Notes: a model not told the origin generated them from the sequence alone. Shown: positions 23,246-35,805, counted from the first letter of the stretch. The stretch: DNA of 64,000 nt from Pararge aegeria (GCF_905163445.1 NC_053187.1:7812001-7876000), one strand, 5' to 3'. Program-made: numbers and translations.

Positions 23246-25036
23246 CCCGCCGTATTATACCCTCGCCGTCGCGAATATACCGATTCACCTGTCTTTCACT
23301 TTCAACAAAGCACTGCACGCAAGAGCAGGAAAAAAACATGAGAACTGGAACAAAGCAGAAGTGGGCCAACCTTCTTTTAAACTTCAATCGCTCTACATTT
23401 GGTATTGCGTCACTTTAATGGGAATTCCTATATCTCGTTTACAGTTTCGGCAATCATTACGACATGGGATGTTTTACATTATGGGTTATTCGGTGGGTAT
23501 TCTGAAATGGGGAATTAACTACCTACTATTATTAGATCGATAAAGTTCTTAACAGCGAGAAAAAGATATATTATTCTTGACCGTATTTCTGACTTCATCC
23601 GCTGTGCCTACACGATTTTCTAGAGATAAAAAAAGACTCGACACGAACATTGCCTCTTAGGCAAATGTGCAGTATGATTTTCTTAATATCGTAAAAATAG
23701 ATACAATAAATACGCTATATTAAGCATATACTCCATACTTATTTATACTTAATATAGTGTTATCATTGTATCCCAAAAAATGAATTAAAATAGGTATATA
23801 GGGAATTATGATTATTTTGTTCAAATTTTAGTCAGACAACTATAGCCATGAATTAAATTAGCTACATATCATTTTAGGTCGGTTTAAGTATGCCACGTGA
23901 AATCGAAAACAGTCAAATTAAGCTTTTAAATCATTTTTATATGTAATTGTTCTCGAGAAGAAGTTTTCGATTTACAACGGCTGAAAATTATTGTTTTACC
24001 GTAATATATGTGCAACTACATTTAGGATGAAAATGATAATATAAAGTAAAACAAACACAAAATAGTCGTAAGCAAGTAATATTTAATTACTTCAACGTAT
24101 GTTCGCAACTTCGCAAAGTTAAGAGGTACATGCCGGGGATCTAACTCTGTACCGCCGAAAGTAAAGCCGAAGTCCTAACCACTAGCTATATAGCCTAACA
24201 CCGCCAGTTAAGTTATTACTCAAACGTGTAAACGAAAAGCGTTTATGGTTGTGCTAAGATACTAAACCTATTTAAGTTTACAAAAGCATCGGGCCTGGTT
24301 ATTTCTATTTCAGACGAATACTACTAACAGGCATCGTCAAGAAATATTATGATTTTGAGGAACGGTTCAAAAGACAGCGCGACGGTGAAGTCGTGAGTTA
24401 ACAGCTAATAAATTTTTAAGATATGGGGAGCATTTCAAAGTACCACTTAAGATTGTTCGGCAACTATACGTTTTAAGTGAAATTCTGTAACTCAACATAA
24501 GACTTTAAAGTAACGTAATAAATACGAGTATGCAATAAAAATGCCGCAAAGCAACTTTGTGATGCACCTGACGTAACTCATCGTAATAATGGAGAAATAC
24601 TTAAATTTTATTCAGACAAAGAAACGGTGTACAAAGTAGGTGATGACGTAAAGCAATCACTGTTAAAATCCCCTCGGATGGCTTGTCATCCTATCAATAA
24701 GCCACTTCCTGATGCGGGCGCACATATTTAACTTGATGACAGCAAGTTGTCACGCCTTTCATACCCTATTCTCCCGTGGACCTCTGGAGGTCAAATAATC
24801 AGTCCACGAGACGTTGCCACACGCATACGACGCTTAATCAAACCAATAAAACTAATAGAACTCTATTGTTTTAATTAGTACCTACTTATAAAGTTTTTAG
24901 GTTACCCTATTATTTAAGTTTAGTTACAAGTGCTTTAATCTCGTAGTTATGTACTCGTAATCATGAGTCTCGGGACAAAAATGAAATGGGTGTTATATTT
25001 AGACAAACTTAATAGTAGATCCTTTAAAAAAAATGT
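23246..25036. other. Noncoding stretch
   Basis: Only a SINE-C head (24113-24205) is recognised. A weak inverted repeat of about 25 bp lies around 23710-23775 (gatacaataaatacgctata against ttaatatagtgttatcattg). Confidence 0.5.
24113..24205 (-). repeat. SINE-C head fragment
   Basis: The sequence ggggatctaactctgtaccg, then ccgaagtcctaaccactagc, is the inverted tRNA-like head. The 3' part is missing. Confidence 0.65.
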
Positions 25037-25338
25037 TGAAGGTAAGGCTTCGGCTTTCCGTAAGTGGAGACCTAGCTCGAGCCCCGGCACGCACCACTGA
25101 CTTTTCGCAGCAATTCAAATATCAGTTGCTATTATAAACGGTGAAGGAAAACATCGTGAGGAAATCTGCATGCCTGAGAGTTCTCAATAATGTTCTCAAC
25201 GCCGTGTGAAGTCTACCAATCCGCACTTGGCTAGCGTGGCAGACTACGGCCTAAACCCTTCTCATTCTAATAGGAGACCCATGCTCTGCAGTGGGCAGGA
25301 AATGGGTTGATGATGACGATGATGATGATGCAGATGCA
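25037..25338 (+). repeat. SINE-C copy with long GAT tail
   Basis: A degraded head (gacctagctcgagccccggc), then aacggtgaaggaaaacatcg, gcatgcctgagagttctcaa, ccaatccgcacttggctagc and ctgcagtgggcaggaaatgg, ending in a (GATGAT)n tail. Confidence 0.9.
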
Positions 25339-26277
25339 GAAAAATGGCAAGTCTTGGAGATCAGATTAATACTCTGCCCACCAGACCAACTGATGATTAC
25401 GATTATAGAATACTTGAACTGTGCAAGTTATTACTTATAATACTTCGATTTCATTCGATCATCATGAAATTTTCCATAGATGTTGTCAGGGATGTGGAAA
25501 ATTATAGGATACCTTTAAACCAGAAAACCATATAATGAAATGTTTCTCTTTATTGTTCAATCGATACGTTGCTTAATTTTAAATTCAAAAGGGTTGTTAC
25601 AGTTTGCATACATAATTTTCCTTAGGGTGTCACTAGTGATAATGGTCCGGCGGAAAAAACAAGTAGGGTGTAAACAGAAAAGGGTAAAACTACTCGTATT
25701 TGGGGGACGCTCCCGATTAGATCGACGGCTACTTTTACCGACACAATTTGTATACACGACAGTTTAAAATTGTTATTACTCCGTGTGTGTGAGTGAGTGC
25801 TTGTTTGGGTCGACAAAACTGTCAGTTATGTTAAGGCCTTAAATAAAAAGTCTTGATTTATTCAACATCAAAATAAAAATTCCCTTACTTCCTAAATATA
25901 TTTTTCGAATGAAAATTTTCAACCGTTATGTTACACAATATAACCCAACCGTCCGCGTCGCATCGACCGGCCATGTTATTAATTAGCTTTTTTAATTTTA
26001 GTTACTAAAGGCGTGAATATAAAATATAACCTATAGTTTATCGGCTTTTATCGAGTTTGTTTTCTTATTTAATTCATGGGTTTTAGTATTTTTGTATCGA
26101 ACCTTTCCATTCACTCAAATGTAGCTTATGTTACTGTCTGCTTAATACAATCTGCCAGTAAAACTTTCTTAAAAATCAATCCAGCCGTTGGGGGTGTTGG
26201 CGTAAACAAACAGACCGACAGACGAACAAAAGAAAAGACAAAATTGTTTATTTTGTAGAAATTGTTTGTTATTTTAA
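25339..26277. other. Noncoding stretch
   Basis: The open frames at 25344-25816 and 26076-26258 show no recognisable domain and no splice or codon-bias support. Nothing else is recognised. Confidence 0.45.
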
Positions 26278-26393
26278 TCCCTGGGAGCCGCTGCATGCAG
26301 GCAAGCGTCCCAGGAAGGTGGATTGTGGAACTCCCTACAAAATTCCTATGGCCAGCAGTGGACGTAAATTGGTTGAATTGATGATGATGTTGA
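26278..26393 (+). mobile_element. RTE-type LINE 3' end
   Basis: tccctgggagccgctgcatg, then tggaactccctacaaaattc, ctatggccagcagtggacgt and ttggttgaattgatgatgatg form the canonical end of lepidopteran RTE elements (C-terminal residues, UTR and GAT tail). The rest of the element is absent. Confidence 0.75.
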
Positions 26394-29300
26394 CCTACTG
26401 TTTGTATACATAGTTTCAAGAAATGTTATTGGTACAGCTATGTCTTGTGACTGTTTCAGAGATGGCAGCACTGAAGCATGGACTAAATTGCGAGAAGGCA
26501 TTTTAAAGAATAAATTGCTATAAGTTTTCAAGTTGGTAACTCTAGAGTCAGCGACTCAGATTTAATCACCTACGAGATTCAGTTTTAGGTGAACTTGCTT
26601 GAGTATAGAAAGTCAACCTATCTTTATACTATTCGAGATGTTATAGTTATTTCACAATATCTATTTAATCATTTTAACATACGTTCGTGTAAGTACACTC
26701 CCGTGCACTTAACGTATTTATATATATTTTTTATTTATCAGATAGGTACGAGTACATTCAGATAACTGCCGAAGCGGTAGTAAATAACAAAGGTTACAAG
26801 CTGCTAAGCGGATTAAAAAAAATATGGCATGTAGAAGAAGCCGTCTCGTAAACCGATTTTACACAGATTCTTTACACATTACACTTTTATGTCACCCGCT
26901 TTTAGTAAAGCTATTATTTATATATATTGTTTATTCATGCAATATGGTAAAACTATTTCCTGTATTAGTTTTCTTCGCCATTGGTTGCCTGGAAGAAATC
27001 GCTGTGATGCGATAAGGCCGCCAAATTGTATACGTTGTTTTGTTGTACTTTTTCTTTTTTTATGCACTTTTAGTGGTGTGCAATAAAAGTATAATATTAA
27101 TAATTCATTCATTATGGTAAAGAAAATGGACCAATTTAATTTATGACAAATAAAGAACAATTATAGCAGCACAGATTATATAATCCCCGCCAGAATTTCG
27201 CAAAAATAAGCAGTGGTGCACAGGATTTTTTTACCGGGGTAGAAATAATGCCGGGGTAGATGGAATAAAATAGAGAAATCCTCCTCCTACACGCGTTATA
27301 TAATATTTAGGTGTGATTTTGTGCCTGTACGAAGTGCACGCTATGCAGATGGTCTTGTACATATAACCATTGATCTATGCTCATATCTACCCTATTGCCT
27401 TATTTACGTACTTAAATGACTCGTGGCGCGTCGGTGTAGTGAATTGTTAAGTATTGGATTTTTAACTTTTTACTAAAGAAATTATCAACTACATCCAGAG
27501 TTAGGATATTGGCGTAAAGTCGTACCTAAGCATCAGGTTGCGGTAAGTTTAATCGTAACCAGGAACAAGTCGCAGGTACCTACAAAACTTAGGTGCGCTA
27601 TAGTAATTATTGGTTCACTTGAGATACAATACAGTCATTCAATATAATAACATTGAGGAAGCGTGGACAGCTATACTCGCAAATGTGCTAAAGTAACTTT
27701 TACATAACGTCTATATACTTCTTAGCAACTTAATAATGGTGTATTAGGTGGTGTGCACTCCATACTGCGTCAAATCACTGCCTATCGTCATGTTTAAAAA
27801 ATAAATTATAACTTTTATTGGTGAAAGATTTTCTATTTTATGTTATCTGCTTGATTAATGACGTCCCTGGTCGAACACGCTTAGCATGCGACTGGAAGTA
27901 TTCGATTTTTGAATAAATAATGGAATAACATTATTTATTTATTTATTTTCGAAGCAGACGTCATTAATCCACCCAACTAGCACGCAGAGTTAGCAGCAAG
28001 AGTTATATTAGAGCTGTATATATATATTAGGTTATAGAGTGTACTACACATGGCTATATAAGATTGCTATATATCTATACTAATAATAATTATAAAACTG
28101 GAGTTTTCTAGGGTTGCCAATAACATTTTGCTTGTGTGTCCAGTCGGACTTGAAAAATCTTTCTCGAATTTGATACCTGCATTCTTGAGAAAGGTTATAT
28201 GCTATTTCTTAACATCCTTAGGAGTGGAGCAAACTATATTGCGGGCGGGCGATGTGAAGTGGTTGGTCGGAGTTTATTGTGTAAAATAGCTAAGAAAAGC
28301 TTAGGAAAAAATTACAATTACGTGGCAGTAATAATTGCACGTGAGCGCTAGTACTTTATACTAGTCTAATAGTTTTTAAGCCTACAACACCCGATGCTAT
28401 GCAATTTGAACGACAGACACGTGGCGTTGCTTGATGTCCAGAAACACGTGGGTCAACCCTTGACATAATGTTATGTGTTGTTCATTAGTCGGTTGGTGTT
28501 ACCAGTGTGTTACTACCCTTAAAATTGTATATTACATTATTTGCTCTACCTACTTTTCACATTAGCATGGTAATCATTAATTTAAACATAAAGTAAAGTA
28601 AGATAATAAAATTCAAAAACATTTTAGTGTGTTTTTATTACAATTCCGATTTCACAGCATTGATATTATAATTAAACATGATATTAACACAGATGTGTCG
28701 GGTGTTATGACGCAGGATTATGAAAAAAATAGTTTCTTAGAATCGTCAAAACAACTAAAGCCTATAACTACCTACCAAAAAAAATGTTATTTGACGGGCA
28801 GGTCAGCGCTTCTTAATAAGCGTGTAACCTTTATGCGCGATTGAAGTAAAACTTTTATTATTATTTATTGATGAAAAACTTAAATATTCCTGAGACTTTC
28901 CGACATTTCATTTAATATTCACTATTTCATTTTATATTCTATTAAAAATTCATTAATATCACTTTCAAATTTTATAAATGTTTTCATTTGTTAAATAGAA
29001 TTATTGACAGTAGAAAATTGAAGGTAAGATCAGCACATGTCAATATAACCTAGTCATTGAATATTATTGAATGTCGCAATCGTCAGAAAATTAATTAAAC
29101 AAAAATAAATATCTATAAACAAGTATATTTAGAAATTTTCAAAAAACTTTGCAATTTAAATATTTTTTTTTAAAACTGTCGAATTTCTATTCACTTTGCT
29201 ATTCACAATTGATTTGTTTGAAAATATTGAAAATAAATAATCCTAATTGATTATGATATTTGCCACTAGCTGGCTAATAAGTCAAGAAGCGTGGAGTTAT

Positions 29301-30435
29301 ATGAAATATACTTACGACCAATCCAAACTATTATTTTTAAATAGCGGAAACTACACAGACGTCTAACGTAAGCGTTACTGCCGTCAGAAAAAAAAACTGA
29401 GTTAGCCTAGTCGCGCCTAAAGAAGTTTGACTTCAAAAAGGGCTCAGAAAGGAAAGGACGGCTGAGTCGCAGGCAAAAGCATCTCAAATATGCACGGAAC
29501 CTGGTTTACATTAGCCATATTAAAATTAATTTAAAACTTCGTATGACCGCGAATAAATACCAAAGTTATAATTCAAAACATTTAAATTAACCTATCAGAC
29601 TTAACAGGTTACCATCGAACTTTATGGAATTCCAGAACCAAGCCGAGTCAGGGCATAAACAGAACCTTGAAAAAGGCTCGCCAATAAATCATCATCACAA
29701 AGGGAGAGAAAACGTTCCGATATGCCGCTGCCGCCTCTGTATTGGTAAACAGCTGTCACGTATTCAATGGGCTGGCATTGACAACGCGCCGCATAGATCG
29801 CGTGAAACGAAGCTTTCCTTTCATAGGATTTTGGAAAAATTTAACGATGTTTAAGTGGCATGCAAGGATATGTTCTAAAAAGTGCCGCCCTGTGTCTTTC
29901 AAGGCGAAGGTGTTAAGCCTAATGCGCCTCTAATAACACCGGCAACTACGTACCGGAACAACACAGTAATGCTTCTTGGCGTTAGTGCTTCCCCGGACGA
30001 TCTCTGCTACTTTAAGCACTGCTACCACTTTATAGTAAAAACGTCATTTGATAACCAAATTTTGGAGGAATTGATACTCTATTAACCATCACGCTGCGAA
30101 GCAAACGAAGCTAGTAGACTACCGCCTGTTTTCACTGTGAATTTTCTTATATCCGCACACAAAGCTTTTGTTTTATAACGAAGCTACGTAGTTCAGTGTG
30201 AGGTTTTTCGTCATTTCATTTCGAGGATAAATATATGCCTTATTCAGGGGTTCATTTCGCTCCGACATAGGCACGTTAGGTGTGCCTTATTTAACAAACT
30301 ATAAGTTTGTATAAATGGTTTAGCACCGTCCAGCTTAAACTTCTTAGCATAGTTAGTTTTAGTCTGTAATTTCAAACCATGCGGTCTTTGACCCTCAGCA
30401 AAGACGATACAATTTTACATACAGAGAATAATTAA
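26394..30435. other. Long noncoding stretch
   Basis: No supported gene. An inverted repeat occurs at 27853-27969. About 29880-30060 (aagtgccgccctgtgtcttt; aataacaccggcaactacgt) looks like a dispersed repeat I cannot classify. The open frames at 26824-27160, 28629-28844 and 29624-30085 have no domain. Confidence 0.45.
27853..27969. repeat. Foldback: 13-bp perfect inverted arms ~90 bp apart
   Basis: gattaatgacgtc (27853-27865) and gacgtcattaatc (27957-27969) are perfect complements. Further partial complementarity (tcgaa blocks, attta/taaat runs) lies inside the loop. It may be a small foldback element or a diverged inverted duplication. Confidence 0.6.
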
Positions 30436-30692
30436 TAAATAAATATACTACGACAATACACACATCGCCGCCTAGCCCCAAAGTAAGCGTAGCTTGTGTC
30501 ATGGGTACCAAGATAGCTGTTGAATATTTTTATGAATATAATACAAAAATACTTATAATATACATATAAACACCCAGACACTGAAAAACATTCATGCTCA
30601 TCACACAAACATTTTCCAGTTATGGGATTCGAACCCACGGCCTTGGACTCAGAAAGCAGGATCGCTGCGAGAATTGCGCCAATCGGCCGTCA
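30436..30692 (-). repeat. SINE-A copy, complete
   Basis: One of the best-preserved copies. The 3' end cacacatcgccgcctagccc is at the left. The inverted B box (gggattcgaacccacggc) and the head (ttgcgccaatcggccgtca) are at the right. It lies 20 bp from the first unit of the tandem duplication. Confidence 0.93.
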
Positions 30693-30711
30693 ATTAAATC
30701 ATAACTGCGGA

Positions 30712-31265
30712 ATTAAACGGGTTTGCTTATGAACAGGATACCTCCTGAACATGAAATTGAGGGTAAAGGAATACTTTGCATATTTCACTACAGCGTTAGG
30801 CTCGGAGACGAAAAATTATTATATTTAGATAGAGGCAAAACTATGCCGGTATAACTTATATGCTCACTTCGTATTTCACGTATTTTAGTAGTTGCAATAT
30901 GATTACAAGAATCCTTGACTTCACCCGTAAATAGTTAGAGTTTAGTAGTGCCTATTATACGAAAGAATAAATATTTATATTACACTAAATATTTAAAGTC
31001 ACTAGTCAATATACTAGTGACTTTATTAGTACACGTTTTAAATAGCAAGCGAGAAATACTACATCCAAATACGGTGGCACAGCAGCAATACTTATCCCGT
31101 AACCCAAATGCATGTTTATGAACACTTTACTGGTTGCAGCAAGCGAATGGCTTGGAGCGGAAAATTCTATAATTTGCAATCATTTTTTGAAGTCATCTAC
31201 AAAAATGAGTTGGGCGTTTTTTTTCAACTCATTTTTGTAGTTGATAAAACGCGTGGGTTAAACGT
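30712..31265 (+). repeat. Tandem duplication, unit 1
   Basis: A unique-looking 554-bp sequence repeated immediately downstream. It carries two hairpins: 12-bp arms at 30994-31005 and 31014-31025, and 16-bp arms at 31197-31212 and 31225-31240. The last 10 bp (ggttaaacgt) form the junction. A 64-codon frame at 31108 is within the unit and is not a gene. Confidence 0.95.
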
Positions 31266-31796
31266 ATTAAACGGGTTTGCTTATGAACAGGATACCTCCT
31301 GAACATGAAATTGAGGGTAAAGGAATACTTTGCATATTTCACTACAGCGTTAGGCTCGGAGACGAAAAATTATTATATTTAGATAGAGGCAAAACTATGC
31401 CGGTATAACTTATATGCTCACTTCGTATTTCACGTATTTTAGTAGTTGCAATATGATTACAAGAATCCTTGACTTCACCCGTAAATAGTTAGAGTTTAGT
31501 AGTGCCTATTATACGAAAGAATAAATATTTATATTACACTAAATATTTAAAGTCACTAGTCAATATACTAGTGACTTTATTAGTACACGTTTTAAATAGC
31601 AAGCGAGAAATACTACATCCAAATACGGTGGCACAGCAGCAATACTTATCCCGTAACCCAAATGCATGTTTATGAACACTTTACTGGTTGCAGCAAGCGA
31701 ATGGCTTGGAGCGGAAAATTCCATAATTTGCAATCATTTACAAAAATGAGTTGGACGTTTTTTTTCAACTCATTTTTGTAGTTGATAAAACGCGTG
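31266..31796 (+). repeat. Tandem duplication, unit 2
   Basis: Direct copy of 30712-31255. It is identical over roughly the first 445 bp. Differences appear only near the end: one T/C change, a 13-bp deletion and one G/A change. The 15-bp hairpin arms are at 31739-31753 and 31766-31780. The similarity stops at cgcgtg, just before a SINE-B. Confidence 0.95.
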
Positions 31797-31803
31797 TGTT
31801 TTG

Positions 31804-32163
31804 TTTTTATTCATCTGAAAGATAGCCCTTGACACTGAGGAATGATGCAGTCAGTTGCGTGCATAGAGGGTATGCACAGGGTATGACATAAAATGAATAA
31901 AATCTCGATTATGAGATATAAATATATAAGGGTAGGCTTTTTATACCTCTTACAAAGCATATCCTTAAGTTTTTTATAACTAGTACTGGAAATTTTCTTC
32001 ACTTTAAATCATCTGCATACCCTGTCTTTGTATTGCAGTCTACCTGCCTGTGAGGGTTGTGACAGTTATATTTAACTCATACCATTGATTGGTTTTTACT
32101 TTGTACCGTACCGGAACGCTAAATCGCCCTCCACCAGTCCAGACAAGAAATAATTTTGAATTT
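31804..32163 (-). repeat. SINE-B copy, split by a MITE
   Basis: The 3' tail is at the left (ttttattcatctg, tagcccttgacactgagg, gatgcagt). After the insertion at 31852-32031 the SINE resumes (tacctgcctgtgagg, tttgtaccgtaccggaacgc, ccagtccagacaagaaataa). The tRNA head is missing. Confidence 0.8.
31852..32031. mobile_element. hAT-like MITE inserted in SINE-B
   Basis: A 180-bp insertion in SINE-B between gatgcagt and attgcagt, a plausible 8-bp target duplication (6 of 8 match). The left end (cagttgcgtgcatagagg) resembles the TIR at 226. Subterminal inverted motifs cagggtatg/cataccctg occur at both ends. The right TIR is not recognisable. A 63-codon antisense frame inside is incidental. Confidence 0.55.
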
Positions 32164-34578
32164 ACACATAATTAAAATAAAAGAGTGACTCGTGAGGTTC
32201 CTAGATAGATAGAATAAAGATTGTCATAGAATTAACTTTATTAAGTGCCTTCGTGAAACGATTACAAACCTACTGATTTTGTTATCAAGGTATTTGTATT
32301 TATTCAAGGTGAACTACTCAAAAGACCTTTTAACAATTAAGTTGACCCTATTCGTACAGGAATTAAATAGGTGTAAAGAAAAGGCAACAGTAAGACTAGT
32401 TTCATATGAGGTGGTAACTACACAATATAGGACAATTATAACTAATCATTCAAACTAACCATTATATTGTGGCCCACAACTTACCTATTAAACACACCCA
32501 CTGTGCGTACGTTAACACTGGGAACCGACCCATAAAAGGCGTGACTCATAATTTACGGCATCAAATCATTTCATTTCGTAAATCACTTTTTACGAATTAG
32601 CGCTATTCGCGTCGCTCATAGCGTGTTAGGTGTTAATTTGGCAAATTAACTACATGAAAATATTAGCGGAATATTAGTCGTATTTTGACATCGATGTAAT
32701 GTAGTATATTAGTATCACATAGGAGCGCCGGGAGGTCAGAACTGCAGAATTCAGATCGCACAGGACCGAGGAATCTGGAAATGCCTGCTAAAGACTTTCC
32801 CGGGAAAGGTCAGAATTTCATCCTCTCCCGCAGCTTTTTCAATTCAAACAATATAGGTGTAATAATAGACACTATGGGCAACGGGTGGTAGAGTCACTAC
32901 AAACAGACTGACTTGAGATTTCAAAAGCTTATTAATTAAGCCTACTTGAAATAAATGAATTTTGATTTTTTTTTAATTTTGGGTGTAAACTGCTCCTATT
33001 CGCCATTATTTGATAGGTGGACACGGTTATTTTGTCTCTTGTCACGGGATGTAATCTTGGGATATCATTATAGTGACCTGCCTATGCTAACCGTGAAGTT
33101 TATCAGATGATATGATGATGATGCTCTAACAATAAGCTTTGTAGAGTTTTAGCTGGCTTTGTAAAAGGAGAGGGTAGTAAGTTTACTTTGTATTTTTATG
33201 AGTATGTATGTCTACTGATTTCTCCAAGAGACATTTCGTTTGTATGTAACTTTGCATATTTGAAACCACTAGTCATAGAAAACCCAATTCCGATTTAAAG
33301 GCCGAGTGCTTGAAAATGTTTTTCAAGCAAAACCGACTTCAAAGATAGAGAAAGCCGGTTTAGTGAAAAATGTTAGACTGTGTAATATGTGTCACAATCA
33401 ATTTTAAAATGCATATAACAATTTCTAAATGGACAAAATTTGAACTTGGGACTCTCGCGGATCGCGGTCTGAGGATTTTTTTGAATATTTTATACGCATG
33501 TAATTCAAATTTTTTGTTAAATTCATATAGTGAGCCTACACCTAAGTGTAGGTAAAAATTACAAAATTAGGTCATTTTTAGTCAACATAAATTATTGTCT
33601 AAACTAAAAAGCAAGTAAGTTAAAACATTCCACCTCGGATTCATTCCGAAGCTAAGGTACGACTGTAACTATAGTTCCTGTGCCGTATATTAAGTCAGTT
33701 TTCCCGTAATAGGTAAAAGTGAGGGGGAGAACTGAAGAAATGGAATGTGTTAGAAAATTTGCTGCTTTAATTACTAAAGCAAATCTAATATGTATGAACT
33801 ACCTTACATAGCGGTTTCGTTACACAGTGAGTTTAACGAGGATTTAAACATTATTCTCTTATAAATAGTAATCCGTAAATATTCGTGTTTCATAAAATAA
33901 TTTTCGGTTTTTTCTCTCTTTCGTTTAGGTAAGTAGTAAGTAGGTAGAGTCGATAGTTAAGTATTAGGTTTACTTTAAATTTTAAGCAATTCAAATAACT
34001 AATCAGCGATCAAATATATAATTAAATAATAAATCTACGACCTCAGCACCCCTATAAAAACATACTTAACAAAACATATCAAAGACCTGATGCGACAATG
34101 ATGTATTTCAAAATTAGGCGTAACCTTTCTCTATCATATTACGAGAGCCTGCGCCAAGCAGTGGGAAATTAATGAAGCAGTTAATATATCTACAAAGTTG
34201 CCAATGTCCTTTTCTTCGTGGAGAATAGAGTTAAATACTTCGTTCAGTTTTTTAACCAACGTTTTATAAAATAACTTTTGGATTGCCTGTGTTTAAATGT
34301 AACGTGCCCTCTTTATCAATCACCAGGGTCTCAATGCAAAATGTTGTTGAATAAGATTTAACTTTTAAACCCACAGAAACAGCTGGCACAGAGCAGGGTT
34401 AGGTTCGTATAGGAATCTTACTGGCCTTAGTACGAAGGGACCTACATAGCCTCCATATACCTACAGTCGCGGAGCTATCTTGACTTTCGCAGCATTTACT
34501 ACAAGTGTCTACTTAAGATTTTTGCAAGATCTCTTCTTTATACTGTGATATAAGTAAGGATTACGCTACACGTTGTAT
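32164..34578. other. Noncoding stretch
   Basis: No supported gene. About 32515-32700 is non-repetitive and holds an AP-1-like site (tgactca) plus two inverted gtaaa/tttac motifs. Around 34145-34185 ctgcgccaagcagtgggaaa recalls a LINE 3' tail. The frame at 33370-33555 has no domain. Confidence 0.45.
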
Positions 34579-34687
34579 ATCATCAGCATCATATCAACCC
34601 ATTAACGGCCCACTGCAGGGCCTCCACTGGGATTCAAATTCGGCCCCTGAAGCTGAAGTTCTAACCATTGGGCTATCACCGCTTCAC
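34579..34687 (-). repeat. SINE-C copy, internally deleted
   Basis: The 3' end (catcatatcaacccattaac, ggcccactgcaggg) joins directly to the head (gggattcaaattcggcccct; gttctaaccattgggctatc; accgcttcac). The internal deletion resembles that of the copy at 419-575. Confidence 0.85.
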
Positions 34688-34784
34688 ACACCCGCGGTAT
34701 ATAGACTTTGCTAAAGTTAATCAATTATTGGAATTGAACGTATTACACGTTTTACCCTACATTTTGCAAACAGTGTCGATAACA

Positions 34785-34970
34785 GCTGGGTGCATCCCTC
34801 GCCACGTTCACGGGCAGGGCTGGGAGGCCGTTGACCCCGTGAAGCAGACGGACGGAGTTTTTCGCTTCTCGCCCTACATGCCGCCCGCCCAATACATAAA
34901 TATACGAAATTCAGAAACAAATGAAATGTACAACAAAGAAATAATTTATCAAATTTCAATTTTTTTTTAA
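34785..34970 (+). CDS. Possible isolated exon, function unknown
   Basis: A GC-rich island in AT-rich DNA with one open frame. It follows an acceptor-like tattttgcaaacag-type context ending cgataacag. The frame reads AGCIPRHVHGQGWEAVDPVK, then a stretch ending RFSPYMPPAQY, with consistently G/C third positions and W, C, H, Y residues typical of globular protein. After about 34880 it becomes AT-rich and continues to a stop at 34970. I see no good donor. I do not recognise the family. It may be an exon, a pseudogene fragment or part of an unrecognised transposon, and antisense frames are also open. Confidence 0.3.
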   Translation, partial: AGCIPRHVHGQGWEAVDPVKQTDGVFRFSPYMPPAQYINIRNSETNEMYNKEIIYQISIFF

Positions 34971-34980
34971 TTCCTGTCCC

Positions 34981-35048
34981 GCTCGTCTCGTGGTATGCAT
35001 GATCGAGTATGGATCTCAAAGGCGAGGTTCGAATCCTGAATAGGGGAA
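34981..35048 (+). repeat. SINE-D (tRNA-like head)
   Basis: gctcgtctcgtggtatgcat (A-box region) and gcgaggttcgaatcctga (B box) with tRNA spacing, followed by gggaaacaatttggtttccc. The tRNA arms do not form, so this is a SINE relic rather than a tRNA gene. Confidence 0.55.
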
Positions 35049-35204
35049 ACAATTTGGTTTCCCTGTCAACAAAAACTACCCTGTTAAACTTCTGGACCCA
35101 ATCAAATTGAGTATTGATTGAATAACGAATCGTTCGTTTACGTGTTTGTTTGAATGGGCGTATTGAAAAGTGTTGTTTTTAGACTTTTTCAGGCAATATT
35201 TTAA

Positions 35205-35345
35205 TTTTTGCTCTCCGTAAGAACCATCTTCGTACTTCAAAGAATATTTAAAAAAAATAATTATCGAAATCGGTTCTGCTGCTCTCGAGATTTCCGCTTA
35301 GCAACAAGTTCAGCGATTCCTTTTTATATTATAGAAAATAAGAAA
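35205..35345 (+). repeat. Interspersed repeat fragment
   Basis: gtaagaaccatcttcgtact, gaaatcggttctgctgctct and cgagatttccgcttagcaac match a recurrent lepidopteran nonautonomous repeat as I remember it. The 88-codon frame across it is incidental. Confidence 0.45.
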
Positions 35346-35574
35346 GGGTTTTCTATTTCATTTCATTTGCTAGCCAAACGCTATGCACGCAAATGGAAAT
35401 ACCAATCCGTTTTGTCTGCGTTTTCGTCGATACGTGGTCGAAACTATAAATTCGTAACTAAACTATTGGCCTGACAAGAAAGCTCAGCGGTTTAGCTTCA
35501 GCATAAGTCACAAGACTAGCCACTCTCAGATTTCTATATGATCAAATTGCGTTGCTCAGCAAGTTATGAAATTG

Positions 35575-35805
35575 AAGAGGATGGGGGACATAGCGGAGGA
35601 CCGATAGATGTTCGGTTCCCAAGGTGCTGGAGTGGCGACCGCATCGAAAAACGCAGCGATGATACCTTTACAATACAAAATAATAACGACTCCCTGTGGA
35701 GTCAATTGATACAAGCAGCACCAAATTATGGCGTGTGGAAATTCCTACTAAAAACAATAAGTGCATCAGTGGTTTTCTATCGACCAAGATGGTGATGATT
35801 TTGGT
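35575..35805 (+). mobile_element. RTE-type LINE 3' end
   Basis: cccaaggtgctggagtggcg, then cgaaaaacgcagcgatgata and gtgtggaaattcctactaaa, then catcagtggttttctatcga and a gatggtgatgat tail. This is the usual order for RTE C-terminus and tail, with a decayed frame. The 85-codon open frame is an RTE relic. Confidence 0.65.

Noticed and set aside
23148..23543. 131-codon plus-strand frame
   Set aside because: It starts inside an inverted SINE-A (B box translated) and continues through unique sequence without any domain.
34717..35052. 111-codon minus-strand frame opposite the possible exon
   Set aside because: Arg/Ser-rich low-complexity antisense shadow that runs into a SINE-D; the plus frame has better codon character.
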